DNA from: Mucilaginibacter yixingensis
GTDB lineage: Bacteria > Bacteroidota > Bacteroidia > Sphingobacteriales > Sphingobacteriaceae
DNA: 64,000 nucleotides
Reading direction: 5' to 3'
Assembly (NCBI RefSeq): GCF_041080815.1
Contig: NZ_CP160205.1
Span: 1,674,001 to 1,738,000, forward strand
The notes under the pieces are model-generated. The model was not told the DNA's origin and did no database searches. It saw only the letters and a list, made by a program, of their open reading frames with translations. Positions 33,889-42,269 of this stretch are shown here, in pieces (positions within the stretch are counted from its first letter, which is position 1; the number at the start of each line of letters is the position of its first letter). A program made the translations under genes and the position numbers.

Positions 33889-34281
33889 ATGAAACTGTAC
33901 CTTATCACCATATTGCTGGGGCTTTCTATGCTTTACTCCTGTGATGGGCTGTTCTCAAATTACAGATCAATAACCGTACCTGCAACGGATTCAAGTAATC
34001 TTTCAAAAACCTTAAAAGACGCTTTGATGCATTCGCCAAGGAATAACTTAGGGAAACAACCATTGCCAGATGTTAAAACCGCTGTAACTGTGGCAGAGGC
34101 TTATTTGTTTAAGATATACGGGAAAGAACGAATAGAAGGCGAACGGCCTTATCTTGTTTTTAAGTACAAAGGTTACTGGTTTGTTACAGGGTCGCTTACA
34201 AGCGGAGCGAAAGGGGGCGTATTTGATATGATCTTAAATCCCAAAGATGGCAAGGTGATAACATGTACGCATGGAAAATAG
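33889..34281 (+). CDS. Lipoprotein with NTF2-fold immunity-like domain
   Basis: A lipoprotein signal ends at LYSC (Cys18). The mature part (about 60-130) matches the pattern of NTF2-fold immunity proteins: VAEAYLFKIYGKERIEGERPYLVFKYKGYWFVTG, then SGAKGGVFDMILNPKDGKVITCTHGK. Proteins with this domain often protect against polymorphic toxins; others have no known toxin. No toxin gene is visible next door. It faces three convergent lipoprotein genes. Confidence 0.65.
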   Translation: MKLYLITILLGLSMLYSCDGLFSNYRSITVPATDSSNLSKTLKDALMHSPRNNLGKQPLPDVKTAVTVAEAYLFKIYGKERIEGERPYLVFKYKGYWFVTGSLTSGAKGGVFDMILNPKDGKVITCTHGK

Positions 34282-34283
34282 TA

Positions 34284-35396
34284 TTAATCATATTCAGTTA
34301 GCTCCCGCCATTCCCGATGAATATTGGTTGTGATGAAATTGAAGCCGATATCGATAGTTACATAACGTTTGGATGATGGATCTTGTAACCGATAGAAACG
34401 TCCGTCTGTTGGTATCTTAGGTTCGCCCTTTCCAAAACTTAATTGATAGCTATATTTAAAACTCCTGCTTGTTGTTTTTCCCGTGCCTAGATACTGCATC
34501 AAGAGAAAGTGCTCTGATCGCAAAAGGTCAAATGCGTGTTGGTCTTTTACAAATGAGGAGTATTGGTAGTTTGTATAGCGCTTTAAATAATTGGGATAAT
34601 TGGCCGGTGTAAGGGAAAGTTTATCTGGTAATAGCGTTAATAGTAAGTAAGCCCATCTAAATGGAGGAGGGGATTCATATCCGTTATCACTAACAGACTT
34701 GCAGATCCTGCCGTTTTTGACAAAGCTAACGGTTATGGTTTCCAGATCGGCTCCAAACGAATAACTATCTTTTAATTTGTTAAGGTTGACTAATAAAAAC
34801 TGATGCTGTATTTGCGCAAAGATCTTTGGATCAACAGACGATGAATAGTAGCCCGTTTTTACTGTGTGGTCTACTCCATTAAATTTCACATCTCCTTTGC
34901 GCGAAACTAAAAGGCTTAAAATAGGGCACGCGCCATAACACCCCGACCTGGATAGTATAACAGTGTCAAATAGCAGCAGAGGCTTTTCAGGTGCCTTGAA
35001 TTTTTTATAGTAGATGGATCTATCACCGTAGTCTAATATTAATAGATCAGGAGTGAGCTTTTTGATGGGGTAACTTTGCCAGCTTTTACTTTTGAGATCT
35101 AAAAAGCTAATATCCGTTGATGTGATCTTATAATTAGAAGAGAACCAGATAAAAGAATTACTCTTTCGTGATAGAAAAGAACCATCTTTACTTTCAAAGG
35201 TGCCATTTCTATTAAACCCCATGCCCGACATACTGGCATCAAAAGGTGGAAGTATGATAATACCCTTGCTGGTAGATTTAGCCTTTACACCAACGCGCTC
35301 CCAGGTTCCTACAATATTCTTCTGATTTTCGGCTGTTCTGGAGTTACAGGCTGATAGAACGGAAAGTAAAAACAAAAGCAAAGGCCAGGATTTCAT
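34284..35396 (-). CDS. Lipoprotein with lipocalin-like and DUF6438-type domains
   Basis: I start the gene at ATG 35394-35396, which gives the lipoprotein signal MKSWPLLLFLLSVLSACNS; the frame is open further upstream into the next gene but lacks a signal there. After the Cys comes a lipocalin-like segment (NIVGTWERVGVKAK...GTFESKDGS...YKITSTDISF). At about 155-260 a DUF6438-type domain begins with SRSGCYGACPILSLLVSRKGDVKFNG. The last 110 residues are unrecognised. Function unknown; likely in the cell envelope. Confidence 0.65.
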   Translation of the reverse strand: MKSWPLLLFLLSVLSACNSRTAENQKNIVGTWERVGVKAKSTSKGIIILPPFDASMSGMGFNRNGTFESKDGSFLSRKSNSFIWFSSNYKITSTDISFLDLKSKSWQSYPIKKLTPDLLILDYGDRSIYYKKFKAPEKPLLLFDTVILSRSGCYGACPILSLLVSRKGDVKFNGVDHTVKTGYYSSSVDPKIFAQIQHQFLLVNLNKLKDSYSFGADLETITVSFVKNGRICKSVSDNGYESPPPFRWAYLLLTLLPDKLSLTPANYPNYLKRYTNYQYSSFVKDQHAFDLLRSEHFLLMQYLGTGKTTSRSFKYSYQLSFGKGEPKIPTDGRFYRLQDPSSKRYVTIDIGFNFITTNIHREWRELTEYD

Positions 35397-35436
35397 ATTA
35401 ACTAATATACTGATCCTAACAAAAGGACAGTTGATA

Positions 35437-35859
35437 TTACTGACTATTATTGTGTATTCTGCGGAAAAAGAATTTTGAGTAGCTTGTTCCGAAAACAAGG
35501 CTATCAGTTGTTAGATGATCTATACCATAAGTTTCCCAGGTATTGCAATCGGGTCTGAATAGGCGAAGTGTTTTTCCATTTAAGCTAAACGTAGATAGCT
35601 TGTTAATGTATTTAGTGCTTAGTGCGCCAAAATTGCAATTATCAGCAAAACCAGTTTCGTCGACCAATGAGCTATCTGCGCGGAATGTTAAAACAGAAAG
35701 CTTATGATAGGGAGTTTTCGCAGTAATTTCACTATCTACTAAATGAGTATCTGCTAGCTTCCAACTGCCTAATAGCGCCGACTGATAGTCATGAGTAAAA
35801 CTGCTTCTTCTGCTGCAAGAAAACATTAACAGAAGTAATATCAGCCAGCAATATTTCAT
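35437..35859 (-). CDS. Small lipocalin-like lipoprotein
   Basis: The 140 residues begin with a lipoprotein signal (LLLLMFSCSRR) and continue with ALLGSWKLADTHLVD, a strand-rich body and a KTLRLFRPDCNTWETYGIDHL-like middle, the pattern of short lipocalin-like proteins that start with a GxW motif. Function unknown. It shares the G-x-W start and overall layout with both neighbours, suggesting a family cluster. Confidence 0.6.
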   Translation of the reverse strand: MKYCWLILLLLMFSCSRRSSFTHDYQSALLGSWKLADTHLVDSEITAKTPYHKLSVLTFRADSSLVDETGFADNCNFGALSTKYINKLSTFSLNGKTLRLFRPDCNTWETYGIDHLTTDSLVFGTSYSKFFFRRIHNNSQ

Positions 35860-35901
35860 CTCTCAATCAATGGTCAGGCATACAAGTTTAATAATACTTA
35901 T

Positions 35902-36357
35902 TTACTGTTTCCTGGCTTTGCTAAAATAGTAATGTATATCTAAATGGCTATAACCTTTACGGCTGCCTATTTCCATTTTGTTTTTGGAGCTTATTTTGAG
36001 ATATAAGGCATACCAGTGTTTGACCATTGGCTCGTATAGAAATAAAGTATCACCGTTTAGTCTGTAGTTGGATGTGTAGCCTGGTGCCTTTTCCCGGTGA
36101 TTTTTTATGGTGTAATAGGCATCGTGCTTTTTATACTGGCCGTTATTATAAAAGCTGATATTGGTTTCCAGCTTTATATCCGGTACGTCTGGGATGTTGA
36201 GTGTATCGATGCCTGCATACATACCATCCAGTGTCCAGTCGCCAACAATTGCTGTTTGGGAAACAGCTTGGTTATTTAGCGTATGTTTATTGGTTTTAGG
36301 TTGCTCATTGCAGGAGCATAAAGCTATTCCAAAAACCAATAAACACCACTTTTTCAT
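35902..36357 (-). CDS. Small lipocalin-like lipoprotein
   Basis: A 151-residue lipoprotein (signal ending ALCSCNEQ) with AIVGDWTLDGMYAGIDTL, ISFYNNGQYKKHDAYYTIK, YTSNYRLNGDTLFLYEP and a C-terminal YYFSKARKQ. The order of strands with the GDW start fits a lipocalin-like barrel. Its ATG is directly adjacent to the aroC stop (36358-36360), so it may be transcribed from the aromatic operon. Confidence 0.6.
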   Translation of the reverse strand: MKKWCLLVFGIALCSCNEQPKTNKHTLNNQAVSQTAIVGDWTLDGMYAGIDTLNIPDVPDIKLETNISFYNNGQYKKHDAYYTIKNHREKAPGYTSNYRLNGDTLFLYEPMVKHWYALYLKISSKNKMEIGSRKGYSHLDIHYYFSKARKQ

Positions 36358-37455
36358 TTATGCTAATTTGGCGTTCCTGTTCCTTAACCAATGATCTGCC
36401 AGTACCAGTGCAGCCATAGACTCTACAATAGGGACCGCACGCGGTACCACACAAGGATCATGGCGACCTTTGCCCGAGATTTCTGCGGCTTCGCCAGCTG
36501 CGTTGATGGTTTGCTGGTTGTGCATAATGGTAGCTACCGGTTTAAAGGCCACCCTGAACTCAATAGGCATACCGTTGCTGATACCACCCTGAATACCACC
36601 TGAGAAGTTAGTCAGTGTTTTTACGGATTCATCGCCCTGTGCTGCAATGAAAATATCATTGTGCTCTGAGCCCAGCATGGTGCTGCCTTCAAAGCCCGAG
36701 CCGAACTCAAAGCCGTGTACGGCATTAATGCTTAGCATAGCTTTGCCCAGATCGGCATGGAGTTTGTCAAATACTGGTTCGCCTAAGCCTACGGGACAGT
36801 TTTTTACATAACAGCTTACTACGCCGCCAACGGTATCGCCGGCTTTGCGCACACTGTCAATGTATTCAATCATTTCCTCGGCTGTGGCAGGGTCTGCGCA
36901 ACGAACGATATTTTGCTCGCGAGTATCAATAAACTCCTGTGCGTTCTCAATAAACACGTTTGGTGCTTTTATTTTGCCAACTGCACTTACATGGGCCACA
37001 ATCTCAATCCCCTGTGTTTTTAGCAGTAGTTTGGCCAGTGCGCCTGCGGCTACACGGGCTGCAGTTTCGCGGGCTGACGAACGGCCACCACCACGATGAT
37101 CGCGAATGCCATATTTGCTATGGTAAGTATAATCGGCATGTGATGGGCGGAAAACGTCGGTATTGTGGCTGTAATCCTTTGATCGCTGATCTTCATTAGG
37201 GATGAGCATGGCAATAGGCGTGCCGGTAGTTTTACCTTCAAATACGCCCGACAGGATCTTTACCGTATCGCTTTCTTTGCGTTGGGTAGTGATCTTGCTT
37301 TGGCCGGGTTTGCGTTTATCCAGCTCGCTTTGAATAAAATCCAGATCAACCTCCAGTTGCGCCGGGCAGCCGTCTATGATAACCCCGATAGCTTCGCCGT
37401 GCGACTCGCCAAATGTGGTGATCCTGAATAGTTGTCCGAATGAATTGCCTGCCAT
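36358..37455 (-). CDS. aroC: Chorismate synthase
   Basis: AroC converts EPSP to chorismate using reduced FMN. The 365 residues carry the family signatures [16 protein letters not shown], the [22 protein letters not shown] block, and [20 protein letters not shown]. It is the last gene of the aromatic unit, separated from aroA by a family A repeat. Confidence 0.97.
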   Translation of the reverse strand: MAGNSFGQLFRITTFGESHGEAIGVIIDGCPAQLEVDLDFIQSELDKRKPGQSKITTQRKESDTVKILSGVFEGKTTGTPIAMLIPNEDQRSKDYSHNTDVFRPSHADYTYHSKYGIRDHRGGGRSSARETAARVAAGALAKLLLKTQGIEIVAHVSAVGKIKAPNVFIENAQEFIDTREQNIVRCADPATAEEMIEYIDSVRKAGDTVGGVVSCYVKNCPVGLGEPVFDKLHADLGKAMLSINAVHGFEFGSGFEGSTMLGSEHNDIFIAAQGDESVKTLTNFSGGIQGGISNGMPIEFRVAFKPVATIMHNQQTINAAGEAAEISGKGRHDPCVVPRAVPIVESMAALVLADHWLRNRNAKLA

Positions 37456-37497
37456 GGTTTAATGAGTGAATGAGTGAGTTTCGATTGAGTGAATTTC

Positions 37498-37608
37498 TTG
37501 TCATTGCGAGGAGGAATGACGAAGCAATCTCGTTGCACGCAGTTTAGTCCTGCGACGAGATTGCTTCGTCATCCGTTACACCGCCCGTGCTGTTCCTCGC
37601 AATGACAA
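37498..37608. repeat. Palindromic repeat family A, copy 4
   Basis: Ends TTGTCATTGCGAGGA and TCCTCGCAATGACAA, with inner arms GACGAAGCAATCTCGT / ACGAGATTGCTTCGTC. Most similar to the copy between hisD and hisC. It separates aroA from aroC. Confidence 0.85.
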
Positions 37609-37645
37609 CAGGGGAGTGTTTGCTTTTAGCTTTCGCCTTTCAGCT

Positions 37646-38953
37646 TTAACCTTTAACCTCTAAAACAAATCCTGCTTTTTCAAGATCGTTCCAGAAGTCA
37701 GGGTATGATTTTTCTACCACTTTGTGGTCTTCAAACTCTATTTTGGGCAGCAGTATAGCCAGCGGCGCAAAGGCCATTGCCATACGGTGATCCTCGTAGG
37801 TTTCAAATACTACATGTTCGGGGGTAAATTTGCTGCTGCAATCAAGCGTGTAAACTTCGTTGTCCTCGTTTAGTTTTACACCAATTTTGGCCAACTCGTT
37901 CTGCAAGGCTGCAATGCGGTCTGTTTCTTTGATCTTCAAGGTTTCCAGTCCGGTGAAAGATACGTTGTGACCCAGGGCCGCGCATACTACCACTACGGTT
38001 TGTGCCAGATCTGGGCACTCTTTCAGATCAAACAGTTTGTTAACGAAAGGTTTGGCTGATTTGCTGAGGTGCACACCGCCGTCTTTAAACTGCGAGGTGA
38101 TACCAAAGTTGGCCATAATTTCTGTAATGGCGCTATCGCCCTGCTTGCTGTAAGCCGTCAGGCCTGGCAAGAACAGTTCAGCCTCGTCGCTCAGTGCGGC
38201 GATAGAGTACCAGTAGCTGGCGGCGCTCCAATCGGGCTCCACCCAGATGTTGGTTTCTTTAAATTGCTGTGGTGCAATGCTGATGACGTTATCTGTCCAC
38301 GTGTGGTTGATGCCGCATTGTTCCAGCATAGCCAGCGTCATCTCTACATAAGGTTTTGATGTCAGCTCGCCAACAATTTCCAGCTCCAAACCTTGCGGCA
38401 AGCTTGAGGCGATAAGCAACAACGCAGTAATATACTGACTGCTGATATTGCCCTTAATAGCAATGCGACCAGTTTTTTGCTCAATTGGCCCAGCTATGCG
38501 CAGGGGAGGGAAGCCCTCGTTTTCCTCGTAATTGATCTGGGCACCAAGTTCGCGCAGCGCATCTACCAGCACGCCAATAGGGCGCTGTTTCATACGTTCA
38601 GAACCGGTAAGGATCACTTCCCCTTCTTGCAGCGTAAAATACGCGGTAAGAAAACGCATAGCAGTGCCGGCTGGACCAATGTCTACCGTTTGTAGTTGGC
38701 GATTTGCAACCAGTTCAGGTTCTTCATCAGCAAGAATCGCCGCTATCTTCTGATCGGTAACTTCTTCCTTCAGAACACTGAGCAACTTAACCGCATCAGC
38801 CGCCTCAGAGATATTGTCAACCTTTACGAGACCGAGGCTCAGCGCCTTGATAATGAGCGCACGGTTACACTCACTTTTTGAGCCGGTGAGCTGTATGGTG
38901 GTATTAACCGTGCGCGTTGGTTTTGTAACTATAATGTTTTCAGACTTTGTCAT
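37646..38953 (-). CDS. aroA: EPSP synthase (3-phosphoshikimate 1-carboxyvinyltransferase)
   Basis: AroA adds enolpyruvate to shikimate 3-phosphate. The 435-residue protein shows TGSKSECNRALI (catalytic Lys), IGPAGTAMRFLTAYF, GNISSQYITALLLIA and the KIKETDRIAALQNELAKIG motif. The loop is IGPAGTAMR rather than the classic DAGTAMR of other bacteria, a Bacteroidota-like variant. Its start lies 6 bases after the upstream gene stop. Confidence 0.95.
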   Translation of the reverse strand: MTKSENIIVTKPTRTVNTTIQLTGSKSECNRALIIKALSLGLVKVDNISEAADAVKLLSVLKEEVTDQKIAAILADEEPELVANRQLQTVDIGPAGTAMRFLTAYFTLQEGEVILTGSERMKQRPIGVLVDALRELGAQINYEENEGFPPLRIAGPIEQKTGRIAIKGNISSQYITALLLIASSLPQGLELEIVGELTSKPYVEMTLAMLEQCGINHTWTDNVISIAPQQFKETNIWVEPDWSAASYWYSIAALSDEAELFLPGLTAYSKQGDSAITEIMANFGITSQFKDGGVHLSKSAKPFVNKLFDLKECPDLAQTVVVVCAALGHNVSFTGLETLKIKETDRIAALQNELAKIGVKLNEDNEVYTLDCSSKFTPEHVVFETYEDHRMAMAFAPLAILLPKIEFEDHKVVEKSYPDFWNDLEKAGFVLEVKG

Positions 38954-38959
38954 CGCTGC

Positions 38960-40090
38960 TTACGCGTGAGTCATTTTTTCTTGTGCCTGGCCTTCAGCCT
39001 GCTCTTTGCTCATGATCTCAGTTTGTTTGCGGATAGACTCGCTGTGGATCATTTCCAGCATTTTCTCAGTGAACTCTGGGTTCAGTTTCAGCGCTTTAGC
39101 GTAGCCGGTACGTTTCTGCAGGATCTCGTCCCAACGGCCAACTTGCAGAATGGTGATACCGTTATCTTTTTTGTACTGACCAATTTTCTCAACAATCTGC
39201 ATACGCTCAGCTAATTTCTGGATCAGCAGGTCGTCAATTTTGTCAATTTGTTTACGCAGTTCGTCTAGTTTGCTGCTTACTTCAGTGTTAGCAGTTTCTG
39301 GTTTGCGCAGGGTTAACGCGTCAATAATATCAGCCAGGTGAGATGGCGTAACTTGTTGCTTAGCGTCGGTCCATGCTACAGAAGGATCAATGTGCGATTC
39401 GATCATCAAACCTTGCATATCCAGGTCAAGCGCTTTCTGAGCTACGTATTGGATCAGATCGCGGTTACCACTGATGTGGCTTGGGTCGTTAATGATTGGC
39501 AAATGTGGCGCATGGGTTTTCAGGTTGATGGCCATATCCCACATTGGCTCATTACGGAAAGCAGATTTTTCGTAAGATGAGAAACCGCGGTGAATAGCCG
39601 CCAGTTTAGTGATACCAGCGTTGTTAATACGCTCCAAGGCACCAATCCACAATGACAGATCTGGGTTTACCGGGTTTTTAACCATTACGGGTATGTCAAC
39701 ACCTTTCAGTGCGTCGGCAATTTCCTGTACGGTGAAAGGGTTTACGGTTGAGCGGGCACCTACCCACAGGATGTCAACACCTGCAGCCAAGGCTTCTTCA
39801 ACGTGTTTGCCTGTAGCAACTTCAATGGCCACTGGTAAACCGGTTTCTTCTTTAGCGCGTTGCAGCCATTTCAGGCCAATGCTGCCAATACCCTCAAACT
39901 CGCCCGGACGGGTGCGTGGTTTCCAGATACCTGCACGCAATGCGGTAACTTTACCGGTTTTGGCTAATAAGTGTGCCGTTGCAACCAGCTGATCTTCAGT
40001 TTCAGCGCTACATGGGCCGGCAATTAATAAAGGTTGTTTGCCGGTGTTTATCCATGAACTCAACGGCTGAACGTTTAAATCTATTTTCAT
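38960..40090 (-). CDS. Fused DAHP synthase / chorismate mutase
   Basis: Residues 1-260 are a type I-beta DAHP synthase (LLIAGPCSAET, GIWKPRTRPGEFEGIG, WVGARSTVNPFTVQ, HRGFSSYEK, DPSHISGNR), the first enzyme of the shikimate pathway. Residues about 275-376 are an AroQ-type chorismate mutase (LDELRKQIDKIDDLLIQKLAERM, GRWDEILQKR). The mutase at the C-terminus is a known arrangement that lets chorismate or prephenate inhibit the synthase. It follows pheA by 9 bases. Confidence 0.93.
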   Translation of the reverse strand: MKIDLNVQPLSSWINTGKQPLLIAGPCSAETEDQLVATAHLLAKTGKVTALRAGIWKPRTRPGEFEGIGSIGLKWLQRAKEETGLPVAIEVATGKHVEEALAAGVDILWVGARSTVNPFTVQEIADALKGVDIPVMVKNPVNPDLSLWIGALERINNAGITKLAAIHRGFSSYEKSAFRNEPMWDMAINLKTHAPHLPIINDPSHISGNRDLIQYVAQKALDLDMQGLMIESHIDPSVAWTDAKQQVTPSHLADIIDALTLRKPETANTEVSSKLDELRKQIDKIDDLLIQKLAERMQIVEKIGQYKKDNGITILQVGRWDEILQKRTGYAKALKLNPEFTEKMLEMIHSESIRKQTEIMSKEQAEGQAQEKMTHA

Positions 40091-40099
40091 ATCGGGGGG

Positions 40100-41017
40100 T
40101 TATTTAAGGGTGCTTAATTTTTTAACTTCTATATATTTTTTTTTGTTACTGTCTGTTTTTGGCCTTTCGCGCAGGCTGATGCCTTCTTCCTCGTGGCGTC
40201 GATACTCGCCCATAATGTTAAAGTTGTGGGTGTATTTGAGTATCTGTTTGATGGATTGATCGTACTTTTTATTGTCTTCCCACTCCACATCCACGTAAAA
40301 GTTATATTCAGATGGTTTGCCCAGTACCGGCATGCTCTGGATCTTGCTCATGTTAATGCCTTGCTCGGCAAAAATATTAAGCACTTTGGCCAGTGCGCCC
40401 ACCTCGTTGCTTACCTGGAAGCACAGAGAGGCTTTGTCCGGGTTGTTCACCTTCGCATTTTCATGCGTGGTAAGGATCAGAAAACGCGTAAAGTTCTTTT
40501 TGTTTGACTCGATACGACGCTCCAGAATTTCCAGATCATACAGTTTAGCAGCCAGTGTGTTGGCAATGGCCACGGTATCGGTCAGTTTCTCGTCGCGGAT
40601 GCGTTTGGCACAGGCGGCGGTATCGCTGCTTTCAACAACCCTCAGATCAGGATATTCATCCAGAAAATCGCCACACTGACGGATGGCAATAGGGTGAGAG
40701 GTAACCGTTTTAATTTGTTCAAACTTTACGCCCGGCAGCGCCATCAGGTGCAACTGGATGGGCAGGTAAACCTCGCCCACCACCGGGAAGCTGTAGCTAA
40801 GCATCAGCGAGTAGTTTGGCAAAATGCTGCCTGCTATGCTGTTCTCAATCGCCATCACCACGTAATCGGCTTTGCCGGCTTTCAGTACATCGAAAGTTTG
40901 TTTAAAAGAATTGCACTCCACAGTGATAATATCTTCACCGAAGAAGCGGAAAGCGGCTTCCTCGTGGAAGGAGGCGCGGATTCCCTGGATGGCAACTCTT
41001 GGTTTTTCTGATTTCAT
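40100..41017 (-). CDS. pheA: Prephenate dehydratase
   Basis: The enzyme converts prephenate to phenylpyruvate, committing to phenylalanine. Residues 1-185 form the catalytic domain (VAIQGIRASFHEEAA, IENSIAGSI, SDTAACAKRI, NFTRFLILT with the conserved Thr-Arg-Phe), and about 195-275 an ACT domain (LCFQVSNEVGALAKVLNIFAEQGINMSKIQSMP) that binds Phe as feedback inhibitor. A Lys-rich tail of about 25 residues ends the protein. No chorismate mutase is fused here; it is on the next gene. It is first in the operon, directly behind a Phe/Tyr attenuator. Confidence 0.93.
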   Translation of the reverse strand: MKSEKPRVAIQGIRASFHEEAAFRFFGEDIITVECNSFKQTFDVLKAGKADYVVMAIENSIAGSILPNYSLMLSYSFPVVGEVYLPIQLHLMALPGVKFEQIKTVTSHPIAIRQCGDFLDEYPDLRVVESSDTAACAKRIRDEKLTDTVAIANTLAAKLYDLEILERRIESNKKNFTRFLILTTHENAKVNNPDKASLCFQVSNEVGALAKVLNIFAEQGINMSKIQSMPVLGKPSEYNFYVDVEWEDNKKYDQSIKQILKYTHNFNIMGEYRRHEEEGISLRERPKTDSNKKKYIEVKKLSTLK

Positions 41018-41030
41018 ATAGTTGTTAAAG

Positions 41031-41059
41031 CAAAAAATCCCGGCTTTCGGGCCGGGACT
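41031..41059 (-). terminator. Attenuator terminator ahead of pheA
   Basis: On the minus strand TCCCGGC pairs with GCCGGGA (41051-41057 with 41038-41044), loop of six, followed by TTTTTT (41032-41037). It ends 14 bases before the pheA start, so it can only act on transcripts entering the operon. Confidence 0.9.
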
Positions 41060-41102
41060 TTTCTGTTATGTCTTATCTTTTATGTAGCATATCAGTCCCG
41101 GC
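41051..41102 (-). promoter_or_regulatory. Antiterminator of the aromatic operon
   Basis: GCCGGGACT inside the end of the leader ORF (41094-41102) is perfectly complementary over 9 bases to AGTCCCGGC (41051-41059), the upstream arm of the terminator. The two pairings exclude each other. A ribosome at the leader stop codon would cover the first arm and allow termination; a ribosome stalled on the aromatic codons would leave it free and prevent termination. Confidence 0.85.
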
Positions 41103-41157
41103 TCTTACCGCTAAAGTAAAAGTAGAAACCAAAGTAATATGCGTTGTTGATGTTCAT
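41092..41157 (-). CDS. pheL: Aromatic operon leader peptide (four Phe, four Tyr codons)
   Basis: The 21-codon ORF has ATG at 41155-41157 and TGA at 41092-41094. It reads MNINNAYYFGFYFYFSGKSRD. Eight of residues 7-15 are Phe or Tyr. The last four codons (AGC CGG GAC TGA) form the antiterminator arm. This is the arrangement of classical Phe leader peptides, here sensing both Phe and Tyr, in line with an operon that serves the whole aromatic pathway. The symbol pheL is given by analogy. Confidence 0.9.
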   Translation of the reverse strand: MNINNAYYFGFYFYFSGKSRD

Positions 41158-41174
41158 TGTTTTTTTTAATGCTG

Positions 41175-41205
41175 TAAATGTACGGTTTTAAAATTATCTG
41201 TCAAT
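41175..41205 (-). promoter_or_regulatory. Probable aromatic operon promoter
   Basis: On the minus strand TTG (41202-41204) is followed after 19 bases by TACATTTA (41175-41182), one base off TAnnTTTG. A transcript would start about 10-15 bases before the leader ATG. Confidence 0.55.
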
Positions 41206-41315
41206 AGAAAATTTTTATTTTATTCGGAAAAGTGAGGCAAACCAAATTTTATTTTGATTTGATGGCGTGTTTTAGAATGGAATGTGTTAATGAGTAACCA
41301 TTTTTTAATATGGTA

Positions 41316-42209
41316 TTAAAGTTGGCGTATGCTTTTTCTAAACATGGTTTTTTGTTCAAGGTAGTTGATGTTTACCTGCTTACCTATTTTGGTGATAAAT
41401 AGTACCGGATCTAATACCATTCCCGGAAATTTTATAGTGTTGCTATCGGTAAAGATGACCTCCATTATGGTGGTAAGAACTGTGCCACGGCTTACGACTG
41501 GTGGCCCGTACATGTTTACTTTGCAGATATCGGATTTAAGATAACTCTGTGATCCTACACCATTATCAAAGATTATCACATCAGAACCTTGCACTAGCCA
41601 TAAACTCATGTTTTTTGACCACCTGTATACTTTAAAAATTGAAAATGCGGAATACAAAAAAAGAGGTAGCAGAAGAAACGTTAGTAATGAAAAGAAGAGC
41701 AGGCTCCAGACTGGCCAATTTATAGAAAAGACCATCAGCATAGAAACCCAAATTAAAAGGAACGGGATTAGGGACAACATCCGACTTATCTCACGGAATT
41801 TATTGACCTTATACCAAAATGTTTTGTTTACGAAATGCGAACGATATCCAGCGTTAAAAAAATGCTTTTCAAAATCGCTAAGGGACAGTTGATCGTGGAA
41901 AAAGTCGGCAACCTTTTGATCGGCAATATCCAGATCAGAGGTGTGAAACTCATAAAGATGCCCACTTCGATCAAGGTAATATACCGTATACTTCTCATTA
42001 AAATAGACAGATACTTTCAAATAATCATCTGCCGGGCCATTGATGACAATGCCCGGGCCACTGGCCTGCACGTCTACACCCCGCTGGGCATCCCATGGGA
42101 AGGATTTAATGAGTTCGAGTGTTTCTTCAAGGCTACGGTCCTGCTCGTCGCTAAATTCGCCTTTCTCGTAATTTTTATATTGAATTTTGGAGGTTAGGTT
42201 GTTTGCCAT
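41316..42209 (-). CDS. Two-TM membrane protein of unknown function (paralogue A)
   Basis: The 297 residues have a soluble N-terminal part (about 1-140: FSDEQDRSLEETLELIKSFPWDAQRGVDVQASGPGIVI..., YLKVSVYFNEKYTVYYLD), two adjacent hydrophobic helices at about 145-200, then a cytoplasmic-looking domain (LVQGSDVIIFDNGVGSQSYLKSD, TTIMEVIFTDSNTIKFPG) ending FRKSIRQL. It is homologous over its whole length to the gene at 45079. I know no family. It lies downstream of the M14 peptidase gene on the same strand. Confidence 0.7.
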   Translation of the reverse strand: MANNLTSKIQYKNYEKGEFSDEQDRSLEETLELIKSFPWDAQRGVDVQASGPGIVINGPADDYLKVSVYFNEKYTVYYLDRSGHLYEFHTSDLDIADQKVADFFHDQLSLSDFEKHFFNAGYRSHFVNKTFWYKVNKFREISRMLSLIPFLLIWVSMLMVFSINWPVWSLLFFSLLTFLLLPLFLYSAFSIFKVYRWSKNMSLWLVQGSDVIIFDNGVGSQSYLKSDICKVNMYGPPVVSRGTVLTTIMEVIFTDSNTIKFPGMVLDPVLFITKIGKQVNINYLEQKTMFRKSIRQL

Positions 42210-42269
42210 AGATAAAAAAGGTGCACTAATTTAATAGCACATTTTATTAATGAGGATATTTTAAGAATA

